From Hirudo medicinalis (lineage: Eukaryota; Annelida; Clitellata; Hirudinida; Hirudinidae), in NCBI GenBank assembly GCA_011800805.1, contig MPNW01000064.1, positions 584,617-648,616 of the forward strand: DNA of 64,000 nucleotides, read 5' to 3'. Shown here in pieces: positions 12,584 through 24,099 of the stretch; position 1 is the stretch's first letter, and every line of letters begins with the position of its first letter. The position numbers and the translations under genes were made by a program. Under the pieces are notes generated by a model. That model was not told the DNA's origin and did not search any database. It saw only the letters and a program-made list of their open reading frames with translations.

Positions 12584-13640
12584 ATGCTGAAAACAAGTTT
12601 GTTTATATCGTTTAAAAGTAGATCTTGATATGTTAAAATTTGTAAAGATATTAAATTTAACAACTCTTAGTCTTAAATCAAAATCTTAAGTAAAAAACTA
12701 TTTTTGATTTAAAACAATATTTTAATATTTAAGTAGTATCTAACATTTAATTAAAACTTTCTAGAACGATCAAAATGTTCTTAATTTCGCATTAAACTTT
12801 GGCTATACTAAATTTAAATAAAGTGTATAAAGTAATATTTGTAAATGATTCACTTGAAAAGATATATTTTAGAATGAGAAATTATGAATTGATCTTAGAA
12901 GTAAATCTTGAATAATCAGACTTCATCTTATAAACCGCCAAACGCCTCAAGATTTTATAAGCTCTTGAAAGTGAAGCATTTTTAGGAGGCGAGAAACGTA
13001 AGAGGATTATTCTGATGATAATTATTTCCTTGCGGACTTCTTTAAATGCACTCGATACTAATAATTAATATTTAAATAAGGATTTCAAAATATTGTTTTA
13101 TAGAAATTTTACTTTATAATCACATTGAAGAATAGATGTCATAAATAGAGTGAAAAGAAATATGAAATTATTGAAGATAATCTTCAAGGTGTCAAAGATA
13201 CCCTATCCATGAAGAGGCTGTGTCTCGAGGCATTACCTTGCGACTCGCTATTAGTGATAATTAAGGAAGAAGATGGAGGCACCACTAACATCATCATCAT
13301 CGCCATCATAGTTTTGTATACAAAGCTTACCTTTGTAAACTTTTATTATTATAATTACCCTAATTATTCTTGCTACAGAATTTTCGAATTTTCCACAATA
13401 TTTTATTTTTGAACAATCTTACAATTTTGTCTATTAAAATCATTTTGGAAATCTAAAAACCTTGGCTACCTCACCCAAAATTCTTGTCTCTGGGGAGGGT
13501 GATAAATTTAAAACTTCTTTCATGTTTCGTCTCAGATGGCGCATCAAAGGAGTGATGGCGATGTATAATTCCATTGGCTGCCGAAATTCGGTTGCTGACG
13601 CTAGGTAACATGTGGAGGCGGAGTTTGGTCAGTAATTCGA
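12584..13640. other. AT-rich intergenic region
   Basis: Upstream side of BORCS7. No coding potential or repeat family could be recognised. A short ATC tract occurs near 13290. Confidence 0.4.
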
Positions 13641-13641
13641 C

Positions 13642-13690
13642 CAATTAGATTGGTCTAGTTATAAAATGCAGTATATAATCAAAACTCTCA
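13642..13690 (+). promoter_or_regulatory. Possible core promoter (inverted CCAAT and TATA-like)
   Basis: ACCAATTAGATTGGT at about 13639-13653 contains CCAAT boxes on both strands. It is followed by TTATAAAATGCAGTATATAA at about 13660-13679. The arrangement would fit transcription toward the candidate exon at 14113, but no transcript start can be seen in sequence alone. Confidence 0.25.
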
Positions 13691-14112
13691 AGAATTGGAA
13701 ACCAGGAGTCCAAAGTAATCAACGCACGACAATTATTGGAAATAATTTTAAGTATTTATTCTTTATAACATTCTTTATAAAATCCTGCTTATTCTCCAGG
13801 AATAAATATTTCGAGTGATTTCAATAGTCGAAGATTTATTAGGGAAATGGATTTCAGCATTTTAATATAATTATCACATCCAAAAATGTAACAGATGCAT
13901 GATAGATTTTAAACCGATCACGTGATTGTCGGCAAATGAGAGGTTTTTGGTCATTCCCATGCAGGACTATCTTGTAATTATTCCTGCTGCCAGAAAATTT
14001 GTTCCGCAACAACATCATCATCATCTCTGTTATTATCTTCATCAGCTTCCTTTTCCGATGTTGCCATGGCAATTTAGTGTCATTGTTTACCTATACTGCT
14101 TCAATTGAAGGC

Positions 14113-14369
14113 ATGAATTTTCTTACGATGACGTCATTGCAGTCGTTTCTGCTGAGTACTTTGCTGTTTGTCGAACTTTCAACTTCGGTCAACAAGTTAA
14201 GAATTTCATTCAACATCTCATCAAGTACTTGGAATATCTTGGTGACATCTTGTAACAACTGCATCTTCATCTCCGGTGGAAAAATATCTGCAGATGGAAA
14301 TTTTTCCACGACTCTTGACAACACCTGCATTGAAACCAACCAGACCATAACATTCCATTACGAAAACAG
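14113..14369 (+). CDS. Candidate first exon of a secreted or membrane protein, cut by an assembly gap
   Basis: From the ATG at 14113 the frame gives a good signal peptide (MNFLTMTSLQSFLLSTLLFV) followed by an 85-residue segment. That segment has beta-like alternation and N-glycosylation sites NIS, NFS and NQT. The exon ends at a strong donor, ACAG/GTATGT at 14370, in phase 2. Everything after it is lost in a gap of 165 Ns. A longer upstream frame exists but has no ATG. The antisense frame over the same bases is also open for 85 codons with a helical composition, so the strand is not fully certain. No family recognised. Confidence 0.4.
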
Positions 14370-14370
14370 G

Positions 14371-14580
14371 TATGTCCTCGNNNNNNNNNNNNNNNNNNNN
14401 NNNNNNNNNNNNNNNNNNNNNNNNNNNNNNNNNNNNNNNNNNNNNNNNNNNNNNNNNNNNNNNNNNNNNNNNNNNNNNNNNNNNNNNNNNNNNNNNNNNN
14501 NNNNNNNNNNNNNNNNNNNNNNNNNNNNNNNNNNNNNNNNNNNNNTATGTCCTCGTATATGTCCTCGTATATGTGCTCAT
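14371..14580. repeat. 12-bp minisatellite interrupted by an N gap
   Basis: TATGTCCTCG lies immediately left of the gap (14381-14545), and TATGTCCTCGTA units continue on the right for at least two copies. The gap therefore falls inside a tandem array of period 12. Confidence 0.8.
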
Positions 14581-14639
14581 GCGTCGATCGGAATTCCCTG
14601 CCAAGTTATTTCATATTTTGTGCTAATGCTTGTCCAATG

Positions 14640-16330
14640 TGAGCAAAATTATTTTTGATTTGATTACCAATAACTCTTATAAAAAATTCACGTATACTCA
14701 AGGATGATTCTTCGTTTGATGAAAATGGTTAACTTTGTCTCAATTCGGCTTATTTGACTGAGTAATTGAGAAGATAATTTCGATTCAAATATAAAAAGTT
14801 TTGTCAGAAACTTGGGCACTGATTCTGCCTTATATATCTATATTAAGATGAATATTTAATTAATCAGAAATGTTCACATGCTTCATTTGATGAGGTCCAA
14901 GTGTGGGCAGATAACTTCGGTAATGCAATAAATTAAAATTACTAAATTTTGTAAATCCAGGCGGAGGTTGATTTTTTATTAAATAATTTTTTTTAAATAT
15001 CACACGATATGATTTTTCATTATGATCGACCTTTCAGGGATTACAAAAGCCCATTTTTGAAGTGCTGAAACTATTTTTATGCTTTTCTGATTCGGACATC
15101 CAAATTAATCAATTAATTGATCATTTACGTAATGAAGATGTCCTACGTTTATTCTGCAGTATTCCATAATTAAATGTTAAATATTACGTGCTTCACAAGC
15201 GTTGAAAACATCACGTGCTTACATTCTAACACATACATCCCTACAACACATAAAGCAGGATATGGAATGTAATTTGTGTGACATAGTAATAGATTTTATT
15301 CACATTTTCTCAGCTACTTCAGTAATAATAACAATAATTATTAATAATAGTGAGAATTAATAAGTGACAATTATTAAAATAATTGCAAAATAGTAACAAA
15401 ATTATTATCCTAATTGTAATAATATGCTTGTCTATGAAGATGTGGGCGTAAGAAGCAGATGTTTTGTTGGTCAAGGAAATTAAGGTCATCTTTCACTAAG
15501 TCGCCTCATTATGTATTGATACCGCTGTTTGTTGCAATTAGGAGATATCTTTTAACCAATTAGTCATTTATTTAATCACCATGTAATCTTTGATAATATT
15601 TAATAAATTAGGCTTGCAGGTTAACAATATGTTGCGCATAGTATATGTAGTATATATTATTATATATTCTACATATCATTTTCTCAAACTTTTTAGACAC
15701 TATTTTGAATTTATCATCATTCCACTCAACAAGCGAAGACTCAAAGTTCAATTTGAAATTTTATTAACATTCAGGAATTCACCGACCAGTTTCGGCTCGA
15801 CCGCCATCTTCAGAACCTCTGTAGGATTAATGTGTGAATGGAAGCAAGAACTAAAAGCAATGTTATGTCAATAAATGCAATATTCTGCGGAAATAAACAA
15901 TGAATAAAATATTAAATATATTTAAATTTCATTAAATGACAGGCAAATACTATAAAATGAGTTGCACAAATCTCAGAAAGCCCAGTAAAACTGCAGTGGG
16001 AAATAATAAACTATCGTAATGCCATTTGATTAGTTAGCATCATTTAGAAAGCCACAAACTCTTACTAATTCTTAATCTAAACTCAATTGGTCGGTAAATA
16101 CTCCAAAATGAAAGAAACAACAGACCGGAACCACCGAAAGTCACCAAAACAAACACTCCACATACAACATAACACATGCAGCATGTATAACACACCACAT
16201 ATGACGTAACGTGTGCTATGTTTAGATATGATATGACGATGCCTATGATGATGATTCCGTCCTAATCATCTAGTTATGAAATGGACGTTAATTAAACACA
16301 CACACACACACGCCTATGATGATGTGTGAA
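14640..16330. other. Intergenic AT-rich DNA
   Basis: No convincing gene. Small TA/AT-rich tracts, and a short (CA)n run near 16295-16312 flanked by two copies of GCCTATGATGATG (about 16231 and 16312). Confidence 0.4.
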
Positions 16331-16334
16331 CATA

Positions 16335-16440
16335 ATGTAGTTGATTTATATAGCGCCAAATGCATAGAGTCAGAGCATTCTTGTTAACCATTTATATAGC
16401 GCTCCTTCCATAGGGCGCCTGTGGCAGTGCAGGCTGGGCT
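16335..16440 (-). repeat. Degenerate copy of a short interspersed repeat (TAGCGCC / TGCATAG / TCAGAG core)
   Basis: TAGCGCCAAATGCATAGAG and TCAGAGCATTC match the core shared by the copies at 31985, 51185 and 54090. A second partial GCGCCTGTGG core follows. The copy is diverged. Confidence 0.5.
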
Positions 16441-16894
16441 TCGAACACAACACAATGCGACTGTTGCTATAACCATTATTCAGGAACGCAACCCATTCGG
16501 CCAACTCCATGATGATGATGATGACGATGCTTATGGCAATGATGATATGATGATATTGATGAAAATGATGATGAAGACATGGGTTTCGAAACTCCAAAGC
16601 AGGTCAATCAAAATTATCACGCAACTTTCTTGTCTCAATGATGACGATGATGACAACGATGATGTTGTCGGGAAACAACAATTAAGTTTAAAATTTTGTG
16701 TTTTGACTAAAAACCTTCCAATTATTTCGAAAGAAATAAATCCTGCGTTTATAAAAAAAAAAGAAAAGAAAAGAAAAACAGCAAATTGCGTGTTGTTGAG
16801 ACTTGTAATTCACCTTTCAATCGATTTGAGGTCTTTCATTTTCGCAAATTCTTAATGAGTTCGTTCGCAATCTTTACCAATTGAACGAACGAAC

Positions 16895-16953
16895 GAATGA
16901 ATGAGTGAGTGAGTGAGTGAGTGAGTGAGTGAGTGAGTGAGTGAGTGAGTGAG
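16895..16953. repeat. (GAGT)n microsatellite
   Basis: About thirteen uninterrupted GAGT units, with degenerate GAAC and GAAT units on the left side. Confidence 0.95.
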
Positions 16954-17513
16954 TAATGAATGAACAACTGAATGAACGGACAAATGAATGGATGAAATAT
17001 CAACATTCACCATGTCAAACACTGGTACCACAAAGAACGCAAACAGCGTTACGCTCCAGTTAGCAGGATCTCGAGAGATGAAATCTCTTTAATCATTGTG
17101 TCTGTATTCTGTCCTATCTCCGTTGCGCACAACGTTATTATGGCCATGTCACGTCACAACTGACTGATGTCATCAACGCTAATATCACCTAATGTTTGTT
17201 TTAAAGCTGCTTTAAGATTATTAACCGCTTCTATCCAATAAATAAAAAAAATTATTTCAAGTAATTTCCTTAAATATCGTTCACGTTAACCTTATTGCTA
17301 ACAATATTTGCAATATGTCAGAATATTTCAATTAATGATAAATCGTTGAAACAAAGGATTCAATTTCTTATGTAATTTAATTCGTTTAAAGTAACACTTT
17401 ATTTACAATTTAATCAGTTTTTATTATTGCAAATAAATCCTGTGGAAGATTGTCATTTGATCACAACATGTCAGTGAAATGTAAATGCCATCACCTCGAT
17501 TCTTGATTAGGTT

Positions 17514-17718
17514 CACTCACTCACTCACTCACTCACTCACTCACTCACTCACTCACTCACTCACTCACTCACTCACTCACCATGAATTTCTGCCAAAACG
17601 GCANCACTCACTCACTCACTCACTCACTCACCCACTCACTCACTCACTCACTCACTCACTCACTCACTCACTCACTCACTCACTCACTCACCCACCATGA
17701 ATTTCTGCCAAAACGGCA
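17514..17718. repeat. (ACTC)n microsatellite with a repeated 23-bp flank and a single N
   Basis: Two long ACTC arrays are separated by a 23-bp unit, CATGAATTTCTGCCAAAACG plus GCA, at 17581-17603, and the same 23 bp recurs at 17696-17718. A single N stands at 17604. The array at 16895 is the reverse complement of this tetranucleotide. Confidence 0.9.
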
Positions 17719-20700
17719 GGAGAATTATTTAATTCCCAGGCCCACTTAAGAGAAAGGAAGATGAAAATGATGTGGGGATGTTTTGAAGACATGTTCGTGT
17801 TCTCCCGAGATAAAAAATATTTCATGATTTTGTGCGCATTTCAACTTTCTGATCACCATCTCATCAAATTTATGTCTTTCTGTTTTAATTTCTTGAAAGT
17901 TTTAATTAAATTAAAAATCAAAAATAATAATTTTATGAAAAATCGTTTCATAATTTATTTTAGCAGGAGTTCCTTTCATTAGCTTCGAAATAAACACAAA
18001 AATTCGTAAAAATCGAATTCATGAAATTCATCAATTAAACCTTCACAAAACATTTTCAGCATTGTTGTGAATTTTTATTCAAAATCTCTCAATTCAGATC
18101 GTCGAATATTGTCGCCAGGTGTTGTCATGGTGATGGTAGTGATAATGATTTTCGGAAGACTGCAGAAACTGTTGAGAAACCTTATCCATGTTGGATGAAG
18201 ATGGAAGGAAAAACATGGAATGAGTTTGAAGGTTATTTTATTTTATTTAATCAGCAGAAATTATTCAATTAATTTATATAAATATTTAATCGATATTCAA
18301 ATGATATATATACGTTCAATTAATTTATATAAATATTCAATCGATTTTGCTACTTATAATTCACAATAAATATTTATTTCTAATTATTTTGTTAATTAAA
18401 ATTGTTAATAGTTATCTTCCCATTGGTAATCGATGTTGAGAGAAGCTCAAATGACGTGATGTGAGGAACTTTTAATCAGCGGATCAGGTGACACAGTCCT
18501 AATTAATCACCTGTACAAGATATCATCCTACCTGTGCGGGATATCAAAGTCCAGTGCATGATACCACCTTATTTAGTATAAAAGACAACATCATGAGAAA
18601 ACAGCAATGTTGCTGAAATTCGATTTGCCATCTTCAAATGAATTAGTTTTAAATACGATTCATTTTTATGCAAATGATCAGATGAAAAATATTGTTTCCG
18701 TTTCTGGCGAATGTGATTGGCTAGGATGAGTTTAATTGCAAAGGAAACCGTAACTGCCAAACAACGGTAAAACCTCGGGCTAAAAATAGAAAATCGGTGT
18801 TGCGTGGCTAATGAACATGCCCCAGTGACATCTGAGTGGAAGGGGCGGACACAGTGGTGGAGGATGGATGGATGGAAACTCAGAAGAATATCGATGTACG
18901 GATGGATATGTGGATGAATGTGGATGGATGCATATGTGGAATAACACGAGTGGATGCATGCATGTGGTTCTCCTTTCCACAGTAAAGACATCATCATCAT
19001 CATACTCGTCAGCATCATCATCAGCGTCTTGAATCATCATCGTCGTCGTCGTCGTCATCATCATCATCATCATCATCACAGCTGCATGGTTGATTAAGTC
19101 TCAATCTCAGACCACCAGGTAGCAATAAAGGCCTAAGAGATCAGTCATGCGTGTCTAATGCACGTGGTTTAATATCGTTCTTTGAACTAGACACTAGCAG
19201 GGATTATTTCTCCGACGGTGCTGGTAATGATACTTCAACCTATGACCTTCGAGAAAATATCATACCAGAAGCAAGAAATCGAACTTAATTACAGCATTTT
19301 GTTTAATTGCCAAGAATTACTTTTCACTTGAGAAAATTATTTCTAATTGATCTCTTTCTCTCGTTGCCATCATCACCGTCGTAGTCACCGTGATCAGCAT
19401 CGTCGTCATCATCATCATCATCATCGTCGTCATCGTCTTTAATTGCCACTTCTTTTCACTCAGAGTTTCATCTTCAGAGAGTGAAGTCTGCTTCCAATCG
19501 GAACTTAACACATGATTTGAGGAATTAGAGACATCTCCCAAGAAATATTATTCCTTAGAGATCATCGTCATCATCGTCGTCATCTTCGTCATTACCATTA
19601 TCATTATCAGCAACACATGTATGCCCAATCAATTACCATGTGAGAGGAGAAAGTGTGTTGATCCAGGTATGCCCGTCTGAATGCAGGTATATCAGGTATA
19701 AGGAATGCCTCCGTGTTTGAAATGATACCAACGTCCATGAGAATCGTTTGGTTGGAAATGAACCAGTAACAGTGCTGTTACGCTTGGATGATTAAAGTGA
19801 GGCGTGGAAGTGATGCACCTGGATTGAACACGTACCTGTTCCTCCATTTAGTAATTGAAACCTCAGCGAACGTGCTTCTTTGTAGCATCTTCGATTTGTT
19901 TTCCAATCACTCGTGATGAGCTGTTGTTGATGTTATCAAGTCAGTACAATATTTGAATAAATTATAATATTATAATGTTAGCTTCATTATTGATAACGCA
20001 AATATAAATAAATTATTTAATTATAAAAAATGTATTAAATACGTGCTTAATTCAATTAAATTGTTTCCAACTTTTGAACTTGTCACCTGTAATAATATTA
20101 ATATTAATATAATAATATTACCGAAATGATGATGATGATGATGACGATGACGATGATGATGACGATGTTTATAACCTCAACAGATAAAGTGATGGAAACT
20201 TTCAGGAATTTGAGTTGTTGTTCGAGTAATGCAACCGAAAGTCACCAGCAACAACACCGATTCAAGACAAGCAACAAAGTTGTTCAACAACTCCTCAATG
20301 ACAACAAAAATGGCGGATGTGTGCAACAGGTTGGAATTTAAATGTACTTCATAATTAATAATTAAACCGTTCCATAATTTTTACTTAATTGAGAATCAAT
20401 TCGACAGGACTTTGAAATGAATGTTGAAAGAAAATAAGAAAAATACATTGAAATGACAGAAATATGTCCATAAATTCAAAATACATTGAAATTATAGAAA
20501 TGTTTCCATAAATTTATTCACTTCTTTCATGTTTCCCTCGAGGCAACAAGAACTAACAAGATGGCCGCGTAATTGGCCGAACCATATTCTTGGGAGGTTT
20601 TTTTTTATCTATGGTGTGTCGTTGTGGCATTCTACACTCTTTAAAGACTTATATATTATAATAATTATAAACTAATTATATACTATAATCATGATTTACC

Positions 20701-21790
20701 AAACACGAGTCACATTTAATATTTGAAAATTATTAAAAATATATAAAACATGTGCAGCAAATAAAAATCTCGGGAGCAGAAACACACACGAACTCATGCA
20801 TTATGCAGCACCCTATGGAAAAGTAATTGAGCCTGCTGAGTCGTGAGATGGTGTTATGGGCGATAATTGAAGATGCTGCCATCATGACATCACTCCACTG
20901 ACATCTGGCCGAGACACGCACTCCTCTGTAATCATCATCATCGCTATCATCATCGACATCATCGTCGTCGTCGTTATCAGCATCATCATCATCACCATCG
21001 TCAAAAATGTCCATATTTAAATGATGCCGCCATTCACTCTAATAATGCATGTGTACAATGTTTAATGTAATAATACATGTGTACACGTGCATAATACGTG
21101 TGTAATACGTGTATAATACGTGTTATGTGATTGAAAGTGTTGGTGAAAGTTAATCGTGTGAAAGTTTTTGTTGAATACGGGAACACGAACATAAGACATG
21201 ATGATAATCATGATGATTCAAGGAATTAAAGACATAAGACATGATGATAATCATGATGATTCAAGGAATTAAAATGGTTGAAAGATGACCATTAAACACA
21301 AATAAGAAATATCAGAAAATAAATATATTTGAAAATATTGATTTAGAAGTGCATGAAAATACGAATAAGTATAAAAGTCAACAAAAGTAGTCATCAGGGT
21401 CGGAAACATTCGTAAAATGATCAGAAAATATTAAAAATTATCACATAAATTACAAAGAAATTATGAAGAATTGCTCGCACTTTTTGAAAAAAAAGTGTAC
21501 GTCTTGTTGGTTTAATGGATTTTAATTATTATGCGTCGATGAAATTAAATAATTTTTATCAGAAAATAAAATTTATTAATAAAAGGTTTCTGTTTTAATT
21601 TTAGAAAACAAGAAAATCCAAAGTCCTCACAAAGAGGTTCATTCTTCGGTAAGAAAAATATGAGTGAGCAATTAAAATAGGAATAATTAAAATAAATTCG
21701 ATTGGAATAAATATAAATGGAACAATTATAATCGGAACAAATATAATAAGAATAATTATAATCGGATTAATTACTTAAATAACTGGCTAA
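17719..21790. other. Gene-poor region rich in GAT/GAC triplet arrays
   Basis: ATC/GTC arrays lie near 18988-19080, 19365-19435, 19560-19600, 20126-20168 and 20930-21002. Open frames over them (poly-Met or poly-Asp) are by-products of the triplets. No gene supported. Confidence 0.6.
21189..21275. repeat. Direct tandem duplication of about 43 bp
   Basis: The block starting ATAAGACATGATGATAATCA at 21191 is repeated without change from 21234. Each unit holds the inverted repeat ATGATGATAATCATGATGAT. Confidence 0.9.
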
Positions 21791-21977
21791 ATAATTTCTA
21801 TTCAAGTTTAACGGAACACTGCAACAAATTCCTGAAGAAAATGATCAAAGCTTGGAAGGAAGAAGATTCCTTTTCCATCTCCTCAAAAGATGTTTCTGTC
21901 CACGTGGTGCATCTCAGAGATTTCAAGGAGACGATAAATTGTTCTTTCATGGGCAGCAACGTATGAATGTCTATGAA

Positions 21978-22025
<48 letters not shown>

Positions 22026-22026
22026 G
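21978..22026. repeat. (ATT)n microsatellite
   Basis: About sixteen ATT units, next to the RT remnant on the minus strand. Arrays of this type abut several LINE remnants in the window. Confidence 0.9.
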
Positions 22027-22059
22027 TTCTTATTATTTTGTTTAAATCCTTTATTTTCG

Positions 22060-23340
22060 ATTTTTGTCATAAAACTCTCTAGCGGTTGAAAGTTCAGGAA
22101 GAGCATGGGTTCGTTCTTCTTCTTTTTTGGTCTTCCGAATCTTATAACTTCACTAACAAAGTTGTATTTTCGCTCATCTATCATGAAACTGACATTAATC
22201 GCTTTGACCTGCTGCAAAACCCCGGACATTGTTTGGATTATAATTTCAGGAATCCATCGACGTTGGAGACCCCAGTCCTCTAAAAGAAGCATATGAGAAT
22301 GCATTTAGAGTATCTTTTGGCAATCGCAGCCACCTCCGCACTGCACCTCTAACAGAAACATCGAAGTACGGGATTGGAGATAAGCTCCATATTTGTCCAA
22401 TGCGAGGCGATGAGTTAAACTCGATAGCAAATGTGTCTTTATAATGTTTGATCTTTGATAAGGAGCACATTTGATTGGAGCACAGGAATGGAAGCTTTTC
22501 GGAATCCAGTCTGCACGTGATGCGTGGCCATATCTAAACACCGAGAAACTTGTATGTGCCGAGAGCCTTGATTTCTTTCTCTTGCACTTTCTTGTAAGGC
22601 TTGGGATTTATTTACTGACAACTAGAGATCGACTGTGATTTTTTGTTTCGAAAGTTAAAAATGATTTTAGGCTGAAACCGAAAATTTAACGAGTCTTACA
22701 GCCGAAACCGAAAGATATTTAACCCAGCACAAGTTTTAAAAACTTTGTCGTGGAATCACTTTCAGCCGAAACCGAAACTAGGCCGAAAATGATCATATGG
22801 CAACTTTCGGCACCGAAGCCGAAATTCGGTCGGTCTCTACTAGCAGATTCAGAGCTCATCTAGGCGTACTTGTTAGGATTCATAATGAGACCAACTTTAG
22901 CCATCTCCGTTTCCAGTTGCTTCGGCATCATTTCCATTCCAAAGTTAGTTGACAACAATAGAAGGAGATCGTCTTCAAAGGCTATATAGTTACATTTTCC
23001 TGTGTCCCGGAGCCTGCTGTGACGCCGGTTGACCTGTCGGTTTGCTCATAAACATGTCGACAGCAACATGTTAAAAAGCATAGGAGACATTGGGTCACCT
23101 TGACCTCTACCAGCTGGTACCTCCCCACTGAGTTCCTTCTCCATTCTCATATGAACTCTGCAAAAACTTCAAACTTTTGAGATATGTGGTCAGCACTGGC
23201 GGAGTGTCGAGGCGACGAACATCTCTAATGATCGAATGATGACTCACTGAATGAAAAACCTTTGCCATGTCGACGAAGGTCAAATTCAACTTCTGCCTTT
23301 TTGTCTTTTGTTGTGGATGAGTGCCTTGACGAGCCACAAG
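22060..23340 (-). pseudogene. Degenerate non-LTR reverse transcriptase
   Basis: The minus strand from 23340 downward reads LTFVDMAKVFHSVSHHSIIR (the motif-A region, where the catalytic Asp context survives as VDMAK). It then gives a QGDPMSPMLFN segment (motif B) and a YIAFEDDLLLLL segment (motif C, FxDD type). The frame is broken by several stops and shifts, and a MITE at 22623-22839 interrupts it. The region from 22470 to 22060 gives further fragments consistent with the thumb and C-terminus but not diagnostic. The combination VDxAKxF, QGDPxSPxLFN and xxEDD places it among R2/CR1-like non-LTR elements. It is inactive. Confidence 0.75.
22623..22839. mobile_element. hAT-like MITE (TAGAGAYCGAC termini)
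   Basis: It begins TAGAGATCGACTGTGATTTT and ends AAATTCGGTCGGTCTCTA, an imperfect inverted repeat. The inside holds several GCCGAAACCGAAA motifs. It interrupts the RT remnant. The flanking 8 bp (CTGACAAC / CTAGCAGA) match poorly, so the target duplication is not convincing. Confidence 0.6.
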
Positions 23341-23358
23341 TTTTCAATCCTTTGAAAT

Positions 23359-23388
23359 TATTGTTATTATTATTATTATTATTATTAA

Positions 23389-23422
<34 letters not shown>
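23359..23422. repeat. (ATT)n microsatellite
   Basis: Nearly pure ATT run beside the upstream edge of the RT remnant. Confidence 0.9.
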
Positions 23423-23423
<1 letters not shown>

Positions 23424-23611
23424 CGTTGTCGTGATTATTTAAAAATATTAAAGTGATGAAATTGTTTTAAGAAAATTCAAAGAACACGAACTTATTTTAA
23501 GCTCTGAGCAAACGTTGTTGAATAAACGGAAGTTTAATTTAAAAATCAATATTTTAAAAATGGCGGGTTCCTTCAAAGGACGTCTTTGTTTCTTGTAGAT
23601 AACAATTCAGC

Positions 23612-23695
23612 TTAATTCAAAAGATGTTTTCCATCGAAACGCATCACTCCATCGATCCAATGTTCTCCTCCAAGTGATGTGTTTTCACAAGATAC
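23612..23695 (-). CDS. Candidate 3'-terminal exon of an unknown gene
   Basis: After an acceptor (CTTATTTCCAG) the minus strand reads VSCENTSLGGEHWIDGVMRF and seven more residues to a TAA at 23614-23612. The composition is that of a globular protein, unlike the surrounding AT-rich noise. Possible upstream exons lie between 23.9 and 24.4 kb: a donor ATCC/GTAAGT is present near 24330 on the minus strand. I could not assemble them in a consistent phase. The family is not recognised. Confidence 0.3.
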   Translation of the reverse strand, partial: VSCENTSLGGEHWIDGVMRFDGKHLLN

Positions 23696-24099
23696 CTGGA
23701 AATAAGTTCTTGGCTCTGGAAAATATGAAACGATTTTTTATTTACTTTAATTTAGGTTATTAAACAGCGGTTTAATTTGTTAATTAAAATTAACTTTATT
23801 ATTGAGTTTAATAGAATCGAATTTAAATTTAAGGTTTTCACAAATTACGTTTTTCAGACCAGAGAGGAAAAAATGAAAAAATAGTTCCATTTGGTAAATT
23901 GTTGTTGAGAATCGGAAACCAGGATTTAAAAAATGAAATGATTGCATGGAATAACATGGGTGAAAGTGAGCAACCGTCTTATTTCAATTTGTAAAATATT
24001 TAAACAATTACCAACCAATTTCATGTTATAAATATCAAATTACAGATGTTAAAAGTGAATAGTGCAAAAGAGTATTTAATTTATTATTTCTAGGAATAG

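Noticed and set aside
17485..17700. Frame of repeated THSL units
   Set aside because: Translation of the (ACTC)n microsatellite, with an N inside.
18569..19079. 150-codon minus-strand frame with poly-Met start
   Set aside because: The start lies in an ATC array, the rest is low complexity without splice signals, and no domain is recognisable.
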